Assembly: GCF_036320655.1 (NCBI RefSeq)
Contig: NZ_CP143258.1
Location: 1,240,001-1,304,000, forward strand
Reading direction: 5' to 3'
From: Porphyromonas pogonae
GTDB taxonomy: Bacteria; Bacteroidota; Bacteroidia; Bacteroidales; Porphyromonadaceae
Length of the DNA stretch: 64,000 nt
Made by a program: the position numbers and the translations under genes. How positions within the stretch are numbered: position 1 is the first letter of the stretch; each line of letters starts with the position of its first letter. The notes beneath the pieces were generated by a model, which was given only the letters and a program-made list of their open reading frames with translations, had not been told where the DNA came from and did no database searches. This document shows, in pieces, positions 55,309 through 62,564 of this stretch.

Positions 55309-55345
55309 AAGCCCTCGGCAGTAATTACCTGTCGGGGGCTTCTTT
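55309..55345 (+). terminator. terminator of the S9 peptidase gene
   Basis: GCCCTCG (55311-55317) and CGGGGGC (55333-55339, one T-G pair) with outer AA/TT, then TTCTTTG. Confidence 0.65.
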
Positions 55346-55441
55346 GTATGTTTATCCCTATGGGATCTTATTCGCTAAGACAGTTTTTGAAATCTAAAAG
55401 AGTTGGATACTCATAGCTTTCGTTACGTCTTATATTTTTTT

Positions 55442-55628
55442 GAGACCGTTGTATAGCAGGCCAATTGCTTCGTTGCTTGCGAGATTCGCGCTTGGTCATT
55501 TACCTGAAGTAAACTCCCTGTGCACTCACTCTTAGCGCCTTGCACTTTACCCTCTCTGCCCGGTCAAAGTGTCTTTTGTCGGCTTTGCCTCCAAAATCCA
55601 CAAGACTGTTGACTTTTGCAACAGTTTC
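55442..55628 (+). mobile_element. 187-bp MITE, copy 4
   Basis: Flanked by TTTTT (55437-55441 and 55629-55633). Ends differ slightly from the consensus (GTTTC for GTCTC on the right, GTTGTA for GTTGCA on the left), so this copy is a little older than the others. Confidence 0.88.
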
Positions 55629-55980
55629 TTTTTAGGTATATAAGGCTTTTTTGACATTTTGTCAAATTTGAGCTTTCTATATCATCGCCGCCGGATGGGT
55701 GTTAGGTACTTAGTCCCTAATAAACTAAACATCTTCGGTAAGTACAGTATTTCCATCCGATTGGCTGTATTTTAGTTAAGACATTGGGGTAATTTGCTCG
55801 TAAATGAGGTAAAATAGTTGAACCCATAGAGTTTTTGACGTTGTATTTGGGGGCTTATTAAATCAAATCTCTCATTCGTGATATGATCATGAATAATTGA
55901 AATATATTAGCCTGGTATGTTGTACTTTCTATACTCGATGATTGCCCCTACTGATACTGTTTTTATGAAGTAAATTCTGA

Positions 55981-56252
55981 TACGATAAGTCAGTTGACCG
56001 TGTACGATAGGATGCTTGACTTGATACGATAGGTCAGTCGACCGTGTACGATAGGATGCTTGACTTGATATGATAGGTCAGTCGACCGTGTATGATAGGA
56101 TGATTGGCTTGATACGATAGGTCAGTCGACCGTGTATGATAGCATGATTGGCTTAATACGATAGGTCAGTCGACCGTGTATGATAGCATGATTGGCTTAA
56201 TACGATAGGTCAGTCGACCGTGTGTGATGGGATGATTGGCTTGATGCGATAG
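55981..56252 (-). repeat. 22/44-bp-period array 4 (13 units, TAYGATAG core)
   Basis: TACGATA-type cores stand every 22 bp from 55981 to 56245 (13 in register). Odd units continue GGTCAGTCGACCGTG, even units GATGATTGGCTTGA, so the full repeat is 44 bp. Odd units contain the near-palindrome GGTCAGTCGACC. Inner units are nearly identical; the outermost (55981 and 56223-56252) have drifted. The core has one orientation throughout, unlike arrays 1-3. Confidence 0.92.
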
Positions 56253-56458
56253 TTTGTTTTTCATCTCAGAAATGAGGGAGCTGTGAGGTTGATAGAGTAG
56301 GGGTATTTGAGACTCAAATGTATGCGAAAAGTAGGCATTTTAAAGCAAAAAGGAGTCGTATCTACCGGGGGTACAGATAATAATATATTCGTTAGAGTGC
56401 AGTTCATTTCAGGAGGTATAGATTGAGACAGTATATGGGGTGTAAAGAGCATCTGATA

Positions 56459-56489
56459 CAAAGATAATACTTTGATAAGCCTTTGTCAA
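56459..56489 (-). promoter_or_regulatory. module-4 promoter, TTG-N20-TATCTTTG
   Basis: On the minus strand: CTTGACAAAGGC with TTG at 56489-56487, a 20-base spacer, and TATCTTTG at 56466-56459. Transcription would run left and reach array 4 after about 205 bases. The 66-codon open frame 56261-56461 in this leader resembles no known protein. Confidence 0.65.
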
Positions 56490-56704
56490 GTGCTTACAGT
56501 TTGTTTGTAGTGGTGGTTAAATTCGGAAAATCATCATGCGCGCATACAGCCCATTTAAGCTGACAAAATGTAAGTAGCCTTTCCTTGTTGTAACTATAAA
56601 TCGCTTGGGAGAGTAAGCTTATCAAAAAACTGTAGTAGATACTCCCATCGTGGCTCAAAGGGAAAGAAAGTGATCTTGTATTGATGGCTTGCTTTGTAGA
56701 TTTT

Positions 56705-56893
56705 GAGACCGTTGCATAGCAGGCCAATTGCTTCGTTGCTTGCGAGATTCGCGCTTGGTCATTTACCTGAAGTGAACTCCCTGTGCACTCATTCTTAGCG
56801 CCTTGCACTTTACCTTCTCTGCCCGGTCAAAGTGTCTTTTGTCGGCTTTGCCTCCAAAATCCATGAGGCTGTTGACTTTTGCAACAGTGTCTC
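56705..56893 (+). mobile_element. 187-bp-type MITE, copy 5 (189 bp)
   Basis: Flanked by ATTTT (56700-56704 and 56894-56898). It has a 2-bp insertion near the right end (CAGTGTCTC for CAGTCTC), which keeps the terminal GTCTC intact. Confidence 0.9.
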
Positions 56894-56988
56894 ATTTTAC
56901 CAATCTTTAGACTTCTGAAAAGTATCCTATTGGACAAAGCAGAAAAAGAAATAGCTTATTGCGCACTCTTATATGTCTGTCAAAATAA

Positions 56989-57019
56989 AAAGCCCTCATC
57001 TCTTAAAGACGAGGGCTTT
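56989..57019 (-). terminator. terminator of the small lipoprotein gene
   Basis: AAAGCCCTC (56989-56997) and GAGGGCTTT (57011-57019); on the minus strand TTTATTTTG follows. It lies about 50 bases after the stop at 57068. Confidence 0.82.
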
Positions 57020-57067
57020 ATACTGTACGGTCCGGGTAAAATTAATTACCGGTTGGTAAAAGTAAAA

Positions 57068-57304
57068 TTACTTCTTAACAGCGTCTTTTACTTCTTCTGC
57101 AGCTTTTGCGATTGAATCTGATGCTGCATCAGCTTTGTTAGCCAAAGTATCAGCAGCAGCTTCTACTGCTTCACTAGAAGGAGTTTCAACAACAACTGTA
57201 GTTGTGTCAACTGAGTCTGCAGTTTGCTCAGATTGGTTCTTGTTGTTACAAGAAACGAAAGTAGCAGCTACTAATACAGCAGCAAGAGCAACGAATTTCT
57301 TCAT
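57068..57304 (-). CDS. small Ala/Glu-rich lipoprotein
   Basis: 78 residues: lipoprotein signal ending TFVSC (Cys near 19), then a low-complexity chain of T, V, E, A, D and K that predicts a disordered stretch followed by one charged helix (about 45-78, SEAVEAAADTLANKADAASD). Codon use is highly regular, and the gene has its own strong terminator, both fitting an abundant product. Small lipoproteins of this sort are frequent in Bacteroidales; a structural envelope role is a guess. Confidence 0.82.
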   Translation of the reverse strand: MKKFVALAAVLVAATFVSCNNKNQSEQTADSVDTTTVVVETPSSEAVEAAADTLANKADAASDSIAKAAEEVKDAVKK

Positions 57305-57472
57305 TTTTTTTAAATAAGTTTAGTGATAGAATTCTCTTTTATAGCGTTGCAAAGATAAATGTTTTTTGAATATTATATCACAATAATCATAATTTTTTTT
57401 CTTAACTCGCTTTTTTTAAGCCAATCTTGTCCAGTACTTTGCTTTAATAGCCTGCTTTAAGGACGTAATCGG

Positions 57473-59143
57473 TCAATTATAGAGAAATCTTTTTATGCTT
57501 TGTTTGGGCGTTTTTTCGAACTCAACATCACGTCTTTCGAAGCGTATAATCTTCTCGTATGACCCCAGCTGCTCATTCAAATGTGCTCTAAAACGCTCTA
57601 TCTCATCCCATGCTTGCTCCATCGTGAGTCCTGCTTCCATGATGGCTTTCTGATCAGGTACAATGATCGCTGTGAGTTTACCATTGCGCGAGACCACTAC
57701 ATTTTCTAAGATAAAAGCGTTGTTGTTGATTTTAGATTCTATCTCTTCCGGATATATATTCTGCCCATTGGCTCCAAGGAGCATTGTTTTGGAGCGCCCT
57801 TTGATAAAGAGGTAGCCCTGAGCATCCACATATCCCAAATCACCTGTTTTCATCCAGCCGTCGTCTGTAAACAGGTTGGCTGTTTGTTCCGGATTCTTGA
57901 AGTAACCCAAGCAGACATTTTCTCCTCTTACTTGTATTTCACCCACGTCTTTCATGCTGGTGGTATTCTCTTCATAGTTGATCCTTACCTCCATGATGCC
58001 GGGGAGGGCTTTGCCGCATGATCCCAGCTTCCACTCTTCCCAATATGAATAGGTGATCAGAGGTGCACACTCTGTCATTCCATAGCCTACGGTAAATGGG
58101 AAATTGATGTCATAAAGGAATTCACCCACTTCTTTGCTTAGAGGTGCGCCTCCTATGATCATTTGTCTGAATTCGCCCCCTAAACCTTTCATCAGTTCTT
58201 TTCTGATTTTCTTCCTTATAATGGAAGAGAAGAATGGTAGTTGGAGTAGCAATTTGACCTTACTGTCTTGTATCTTGGGCAGTATTGATTTTTGATAAAT
58301 CTTTTCCATGACCAAAGGCACGCTGATGATAAGCTTTGGTTTTACTTTCTTGAAAGCTGTAGTGAGGACGTGTGGAGCAGGTATCTTGCCCAAAAGATAG
58401 ATGTGAGCTCCGGCAGCTATAGGAAGAAGGAAGTTGAATGCACAACTGTACATGTGTGCAAGAGGCAAGAAGCAAATGATAGGATCTCCTTCGAGAAGGA
58501 TCTTTTTGCTTACAGCGAATGTGACATTGCCCGCAAGGTTGTTCCCTGTTATCATTACTCCCTTGCTGAAACCCGTGGTTCCTGATGTATAATTGATGAG
58601 GACAATCTCGCTATTGGGCGTTTTATGATAGTTAATGTCAGCGGGGTTCAACCCATTGGGATATTTCTCTGCAAAGAATTTATCTTTTTCCGATATTGCC
58701 AATGACAGTTTCTGATTCGGAGTTTTGTCCATCAAAGTCTGTCCTGTCTGGATATCTATAGAGGCTGTAACCCCCGGCATATTTTCACTTTTCATCTGAG
58801 CCCAGATATTCGTTGATACCATGAGTATCTTTGCTTCCGAATGGGTGATAATGCTTTCTGCGTCATTGACCGGGAAATCCTGAAGTATGGGCACGATAAT
58901 AGCTCCGTACGTAACAATGGACAGGAAGCCTATGCACCATTCTGCAGTGTCTTTACCCATAAGAGCAATCTTGTCACCTGGTTGTACTCCTGCGTGTGCA
59001 TAGATCTCATGTCTGCGGGCTATTTCTTTCGCTACATCACCAAATGTATATGAATTGCCTTCTGTGTAATTTGTCAGAGCATAAGACGTCCAGTGTTGTT
59101 GGATACTCTCTTCAATGAGTGATATAAAATTTTTTTCAATCAT
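57473..59143 (-). CDS. long-chain acyl-CoA synthetase (AMP-forming)
   Basis: 556 residues of the ANL adenylating superfamily. Motifs: the P-loop-like YTSGTTGFSKG (near 195), VGYGMTECAPL, KTGDLGYVD (ATP/ribose Asp) and GRSKTMLLGANGQNIYPEEIE, and a C-terminal lysine in KTPKQSIKRF. It activates fatty acids to acyl-CoA for lipid synthesis or recycling. Length is slightly short of FadD but normal for Bacteroidetes. It stands as a single gene between the small lipoprotein and apbE. Confidence 0.9.
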   Translation of the reverse strand: MIEKNFISLIEESIQQHWTSYALTNYTEGNSYTFGDVAKEIARRHEIYAHAGVQPGDKIALMGKDTAEWCIGFLSIVTYGAIIVPILQDFPVNDAESIITHSEAKILMVSTNIWAQMKSENMPGVTASIDIQTGQTLMDKTPNQKLSLAISEKDKFFAEKYPNGLNPADINYHKTPNSEIVLINYTSGTTGFSKGVMITGNNLAGNVTFAVSKKILLEGDPIICFLPLAHMYSCAFNFLLPIAAGAHIYLLGKIPAPHVLTTAFKKVKPKLIISVPLVMEKIYQKSILPKIQDSKVKLLLQLPFFSSIIRKKIRKELMKGLGGEFRQMIIGGAPLSKEVGEFLYDINFPFTVGYGMTECAPLITYSYWEEWKLGSCGKALPGIMEVRINYEENTTSMKDVGEIQVRGENVCLGYFKNPEQTANLFTDDGWMKTGDLGYVDAQGYLFIKGRSKTMLLGANGQNIYPEEIESKINNNAFILENVVVSRNGKLTAIIVPDQKAIMEAGLTMEQAWDEIERFRAHLNEQLGSYEKIIRFERRDVEFEKTPKQSIKRFLYN

Positions 59144-59234
59144 GATTTGATATTAATATCAAATTATGCGCATTTATTCCCTATGCCACTTTGCACATAA
59201 TTTTATTTTTTGTGCAAATATAATAGCTTTTAAT

Positions 59235-60275
59235 TTAATTTTCAACTATTAGCTTCTTAAAACCATCACTCATCACAGTAGTATACCCCCCTTTGTCTCC
59301 ACTTATAATGAGTAAATACTCTATATTATTGAATTGCGATGCTATAGACTTGACTCTCTGAGATCCTGCTGCCATAAAGGCTGTAGCGAGTCCATCAGCT
59401 GTCATGCAGTCCTCTGCAATCACCGTGGCGCTAAGAATATCCGTTTGTATAGGTCTGCCTGCCAGAGGGTCTATAGTATGCCCTACTTTTTTGCCATCTA
59501 TGATATGAAAGTTACGGTAATTGCCTGACGTGGCTAATCCGCCTTTGCCTTTGAGCTGTACAATGAGTTGCAGGTCTTGTACCATGCCCGTAGAGTCTTC
59601 GATAGGTTTGTTGATGCCTATATGCCAAGGTTTGCCATCTGGGTTGACTCCTTCAAATACAATCTCACCTCCCAGCTCTACCATGTAATCATTGATTCCT
59701 TTGGACTTGAGCATATGGCCTAATAGGTCAGTGCAATAGCCTTTGGATATGGAAGAGAAGTCGAGCAATATACGACTGTCTTCTTTGACAAAGCAGTCGC
59801 CGCTGAGATGCGTTTTTTTGTATCCCACGAAGACCTTGAGGCTATCTATGGCTTTGTCCGTGGGGGTAGAGGCTTTGTCAAATCCAAAACCCCATAAGTT
59901 GATAATAGGGGAGCAGGTAACATCATAAGTACCCTGTGTAGCTTCAGATATGTTGATAGCTCTATTATAAACAGTGCGAAACATGTAATCTGTATACATC
60001 GATTTATTTCGATTTATAGCCGTGACGATACTTGTGCTGTCAAATGGATTGAGTGAGTGATTGAACTCTTTGAATACGTTCTTTAGATTGTTGTGATAGT
60101 TTGTTTCGCTACGATATTTTATATGATAATAGGTGTGGAATATCTCACCTTCATCAAACTGATACTTTTTACTTTCTCCTATAGAATGTGCGCAACCGGC
60201 TATGCATAGCGAAATCAATGTCCCTGCAATAAGCATAAGGACGGCGTGAAGATGTTTATTCTTCATAGTTCTCAT
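59235..60275 (-). CDS. apbE: FAD:protein FMN transferase, lipoprotein
   Basis: 346 residues. Lipoprotein signal with IAGC (Cys near 28). ApbE family: ATQGTYDVTCSPIINLWGFG, the substrate loop DFSSISKGYCTDLL, ELGGEIVFEG, KVGHTIDPLAGRP, and ATVIAEDCMTADGLATAF with metal Asp. It attaches FMN to Thr residues of exported flavoproteins such as the NqrB/C and RnfG/D subunits. The ATG at 60275 lies within the last 20 bases of the nitroreductase gene; a second ATG at 60266 gives MKNKHLH. It is therefore coupled to its neighbour. Confidence 0.93.
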   Translation of the reverse strand: MRTMKNKHLHAVLMLIAGTLISLCIAGCAHSIGESKKYQFDEGEIFHTYYHIKYRSETNYHNNLKNVFKEFNHSLNPFDSTSIVTAINRNKSMYTDYMFRTVYNRAINISEATQGTYDVTCSPIINLWGFGFDKASTPTDKAIDSLKVFVGYKKTHLSGDCFVKEDSRILLDFSSISKGYCTDLLGHMLKSKGINDYMVELGGEIVFEGVNPDGKPWHIGINKPIEDSTGMVQDLQLIVQLKGKGGLATSGNYRNFHIIDGKKVGHTIDPLAGRPIQTDILSATVIAEDCMTADGLATAFMAAGSQRVKSIASQFNNIEYLLIISGDKGGYTTVMSDGFKKLIVEN

Positions 60276-60780
60276 AAATTACGATATCGGAAAGAGGCTT
60301 TCTTTTATATGCGGCTTTGGATGTGTAGTCAGGATCAGGGAATCCTACGGCAAGTATGGATATGGGTTCCTGATGCTCGGGGATATGAAAAAGTCTTTTG
60401 CACAGGTCTTGATCGAAAGCACATACCCACGTAGAAGCCAAACCCAGGTCATGAGCTTGCAACATCATCTGAGTGGTAGCGATGCTGGTGTCTATATCGA
60501 CAGAGTCGCCGGAAGGACGTGACCATGCCTCTTCATGGTCTCCTATGACAATGATGTAGAGTTGCGCTGTAGTAAACCATTCTTTGTCATAGCATTGTTG
60601 AATGAGCGCTCTGCCTTTGGGCTTTTGTACAACGAGAAATCTCCATGGCTGTTTGTTGCATGCCGATGGGGCACATTGCCCCGCTTCGAGTAGTGATGTT
60701 ACTATCTCATCACCTATCTTCTTGTCTGTAAAAGCTCTGATAGATCTTCGTCTGAGCAGTATTTCTTGGTATAAATTCAT
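60256..60780 (-). CDS. nitroreductase-family flavoprotein
   Basis: 174 residues. FMN-binding start RRRSIRAFTDKKI, then QCAPSACNKQPWRF, and the C-terminal ASTWVCAFD and LAVGFPDPDY segments are standard for short nitroreductases. Probably NAD(P)H-dependent. It overlaps apbE by 20 bp and the glycosyltransferase by 4 bp, so the four genes 62347-59235 form one transcript. Confidence 0.9.
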   Translation of the reverse strand: MNLYQEILLRRRSIRAFTDKKIGDEIVTSLLEAGQCAPSACNKQPWRFLVVQKPKGRALIQQCYDKEWFTTAQLYIIVIGDHEEAWSRPSGDSVDIDTSIATTQMMLQAHDLGLASTWVCAFDQDLCKRLFHIPEHQEPISILAVGFPDPDYTSKAAYKRKPLSDIVIYENYEE

Positions 60781-61733
60781 AACTCTTTTTCTATAATATA
60801 TTGATTCCTGTCTGTAGCTTGGCGACTTATAAGTTCGGCAAGAAATCCTGTTATGAAAAGTTGAGTGCCCAGAATCATTGCCGTGAGGGCTATGTAAAAG
60901 TATGGTCTGTCGGTTACAAGAGGAGCAGGTGTGTGCTCTTGCAGGGCTATGAGTTTATTGAATAGAATCACGGCAAGGGCTATAAAACCAATGAAAAACA
61001 TAATAGTGCCACCCAAACCGAAAAAATGCATGGGTTTACGACCGAATTTGGAGGTAAACCATAGGGTCATCAGGTCAAGGTAACCGTTGAAGAATCGGCT
61101 TATCCCGAATTTTGAAGAGCCGTATTTGCGTGCTTGATGTTGCACCACCTTTTCTCCTATCTTTGAGAATCCCGCGTTTTTTGCCAAATACGGGATGTAA
61201 CGGTGCATGTCATTATACACCTCAATGCTTTTGACTACCTTATTACGGTAAGCTTTGAGCCCGCAATTAAAATCGTGGAGATTATGTATACCTGACAGTT
61301 TGCGTGCCGTAGCATTAAAAAGCTTGGATGGCAGGTTTTTACTCAATATCGGGTCATAGCGTTTCTTTTTCCATCCGCTTACAAGGTCATAGCCCTCTTC
61401 CTTGATCATGCGGTACAATTCCGGTATCTCTTCAGGGCTGTCTTGTAGGTCAGCATCCATGGTAATTACCACTTCACCCTGAGCTTTATCAAATCCGCAA
61501 TGTAAACCCGGCGATTTGCCATAGTTTCTTCGGAACTTCAAGGCTTTTACGCAAGGGTTCTTTTTGCTCAAAGACTCAATCACTTCCCATGAATTATCCT
61601 TGCTGCCATCATCTACAAAAATAACTTCGTAGCTAAAACCGTGTTCGTTCATTACTTTTTCGATCCATGCTTCCAACTCGGGCAATGAATCAGCCTCATT
61701 ATACAACGGTACAACTATGGAAATATCTATCAT
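60777..61733 (-). CDS. family 2 glycosyltransferase, polyprenyl-phosphate type
   Basis: About 318 residues. GT-A domain: MIDISIVVPLYNEADSLPEL, VDDGSKDNSW and MDADLQDSPEEIP (DxD). Two membrane helices follow (about 230-255 and 272-300), as in GtrB/DPM1-like enzymes that load a sugar onto undecaprenyl phosphate. The frame is open from 61778, overlapping the DUF4199 stop, but the canonical N-terminus begins at 61733. Donor sugar unknown. Confidence 0.9.
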   Translation of the reverse strand: MIDISIVVPLYNEADSLPELEAWIEKVMNEHGFSYEVIFVDDGSKDNSWEVIESLSKKNPCVKALKFRRNYGKSPGLHCGFDKAQGEVVITMDADLQDSPEEIPELYRMIKEEGYDLVSGWKKKRYDPILSKNLPSKLFNATARKLSGIHNLHDFNCGLKAYRNKVVKSIEVYNDMHRYIPYLAKNAGFSKIGEKVVQHQARKYGSSKFGISRFFNGYLDLMTLWFTSKFGRKPMHFFGLGGTIMFFIGFIALAVILFNKLIALQEHTPAPLVTDRPYFYIALTAMILGTQLFITGFLAELISRQATDRNQYIIEKEL

Positions 61734-61777
61734 AATCGGTTCTTTTTTTGTATGATACTGATGCTCATGGGTAATCA

Positions 61778-62347
61778 TTAAATATTAGTCTCTTGCTTCC
61801 TCGTATCTTTCTTGCGTAGCATGAATGCAATGGGAATACTGATGATGATACCCCAAAATAAATTGTCGGAAATATCATTGAACACTCTGGTTACAGCAGG
61901 CACAGACATTGATTTTTCTATGAGCTCAGTGAGAGTAAGCCCTTTGAATGCTTGGTTAAATATCTCTTCCATACCAGGTTTCTGTAGCAATTGCTCTGCC
62001 ATCATCTCGATTTGATCTATATGCGCAGGAAGCACATACTCGTAGAAAACATAGTGAGGCAATGCTACTAATATGGACGCAAAGGCGTAGAGCATCACTC
62101 CGAATTGCCAACCGTGCATCACCCCGAATGGCTGGTCAGCAGGACGTGAGTCTCTGTATCTTTTGATAAGGACATACACGATTACCGGTACCATGAGTGT
62201 GAGGAAAATGTATATCAGGCTTAATAACTCAGGTGCTCTGAAAAAATTGAGCATGCATAGGTATTTGAGTATAAAATAAAGTCCCAGCACCAAACCCAGG
62301 CGGGCGCTTACTTTGAATAGGTTGCTCTTGTCTTCTATAACTGTCAT
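61778..62347 (-). CDS. DUF4199 membrane protein
   Basis: 189 residues, four hydrophobic helices (about 15-35, 42-62, 78-102, 160-180) with an amphipathic helical loop between the third and fourth (AEQLLQKPGMEEIF). DUF4199 proteins frequently precede a GT2 gene in Bacteroidetes, as here, and may assist the glycosyltransferase. First gene of the leftward four-gene unit. Confidence 0.85.
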   Translation of the reverse strand: MTVIEDKSNLFKVSARLGLVLGLYFILKYLCMLNFFRAPELLSLIYIFLTLMVPVIVYVLIKRYRDSRPADQPFGVMHGWQFGVMLYAFASILVALPHYVFYEYVLPAHIDQIEMMAEQLLQKPGMEEIFNQAFKGLTLTELIEKSMSVPAVTRVFNDISDNLFWGIIISIPIAFMLRKKDTRKQETNI

Positions 62348-62564
62348 ATCTTTAGGTTGCTATTAGCTTTCAAAGGTAATTCTAAATAATGATATCGCCG
62401 ATATTTTTATGTGATTTAATGGTGCTGGATCGAGGAGTAAGCATCATAGTAGGTGCTTTTGATATTGTGTAATTACAATTAATGATGGCATGAGTTTTAT
62501 AACCAGAGAAATAAACATTATTTTTGAAACAATTTCCTAACATAACCTCTTTAATAGATCAAAC

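Larger units (their letters stand above)
55289..57067. other. 1.8-kb gap rich in repeats
   Basis: Holds the S9 terminator, MITE copy 4, array 4, the leftward promoter, MITE copy 5 and the terminator at 56989-57019. A single array-like TTTTAGTTAAG is at 55770-55780. I see no protein gene; frames at 56494-56808 and 56879-57115 overlap the MITE and show no homology. Confidence 0.6.

Noticed and set aside
55770-55780. Array remnant TTTTAGTTAAG
   Set aside because: A single unit without neighbours at 22 bp on either side; could be chance in AT-rich DNA.
1409-56252. CRISPR arrays in the 22-bp repeat regions
   Set aside because: The units are only 22 bp with 6-7 variable bases or fully repeated units; there are no 25-40-bp unique spacers, and no cas gene is in the window.
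56494-56808. 104-codon minus-strand frame as a gene
   Set aside because: Crosses MITE copy 5 and the leader of module 4; composition is random-like.
16274-56893. The 187-bp repeat as a conserved small RNA gene
   Set aside because: Perfect 5-bp target duplications at all five sites and both orientations fit transposition better.
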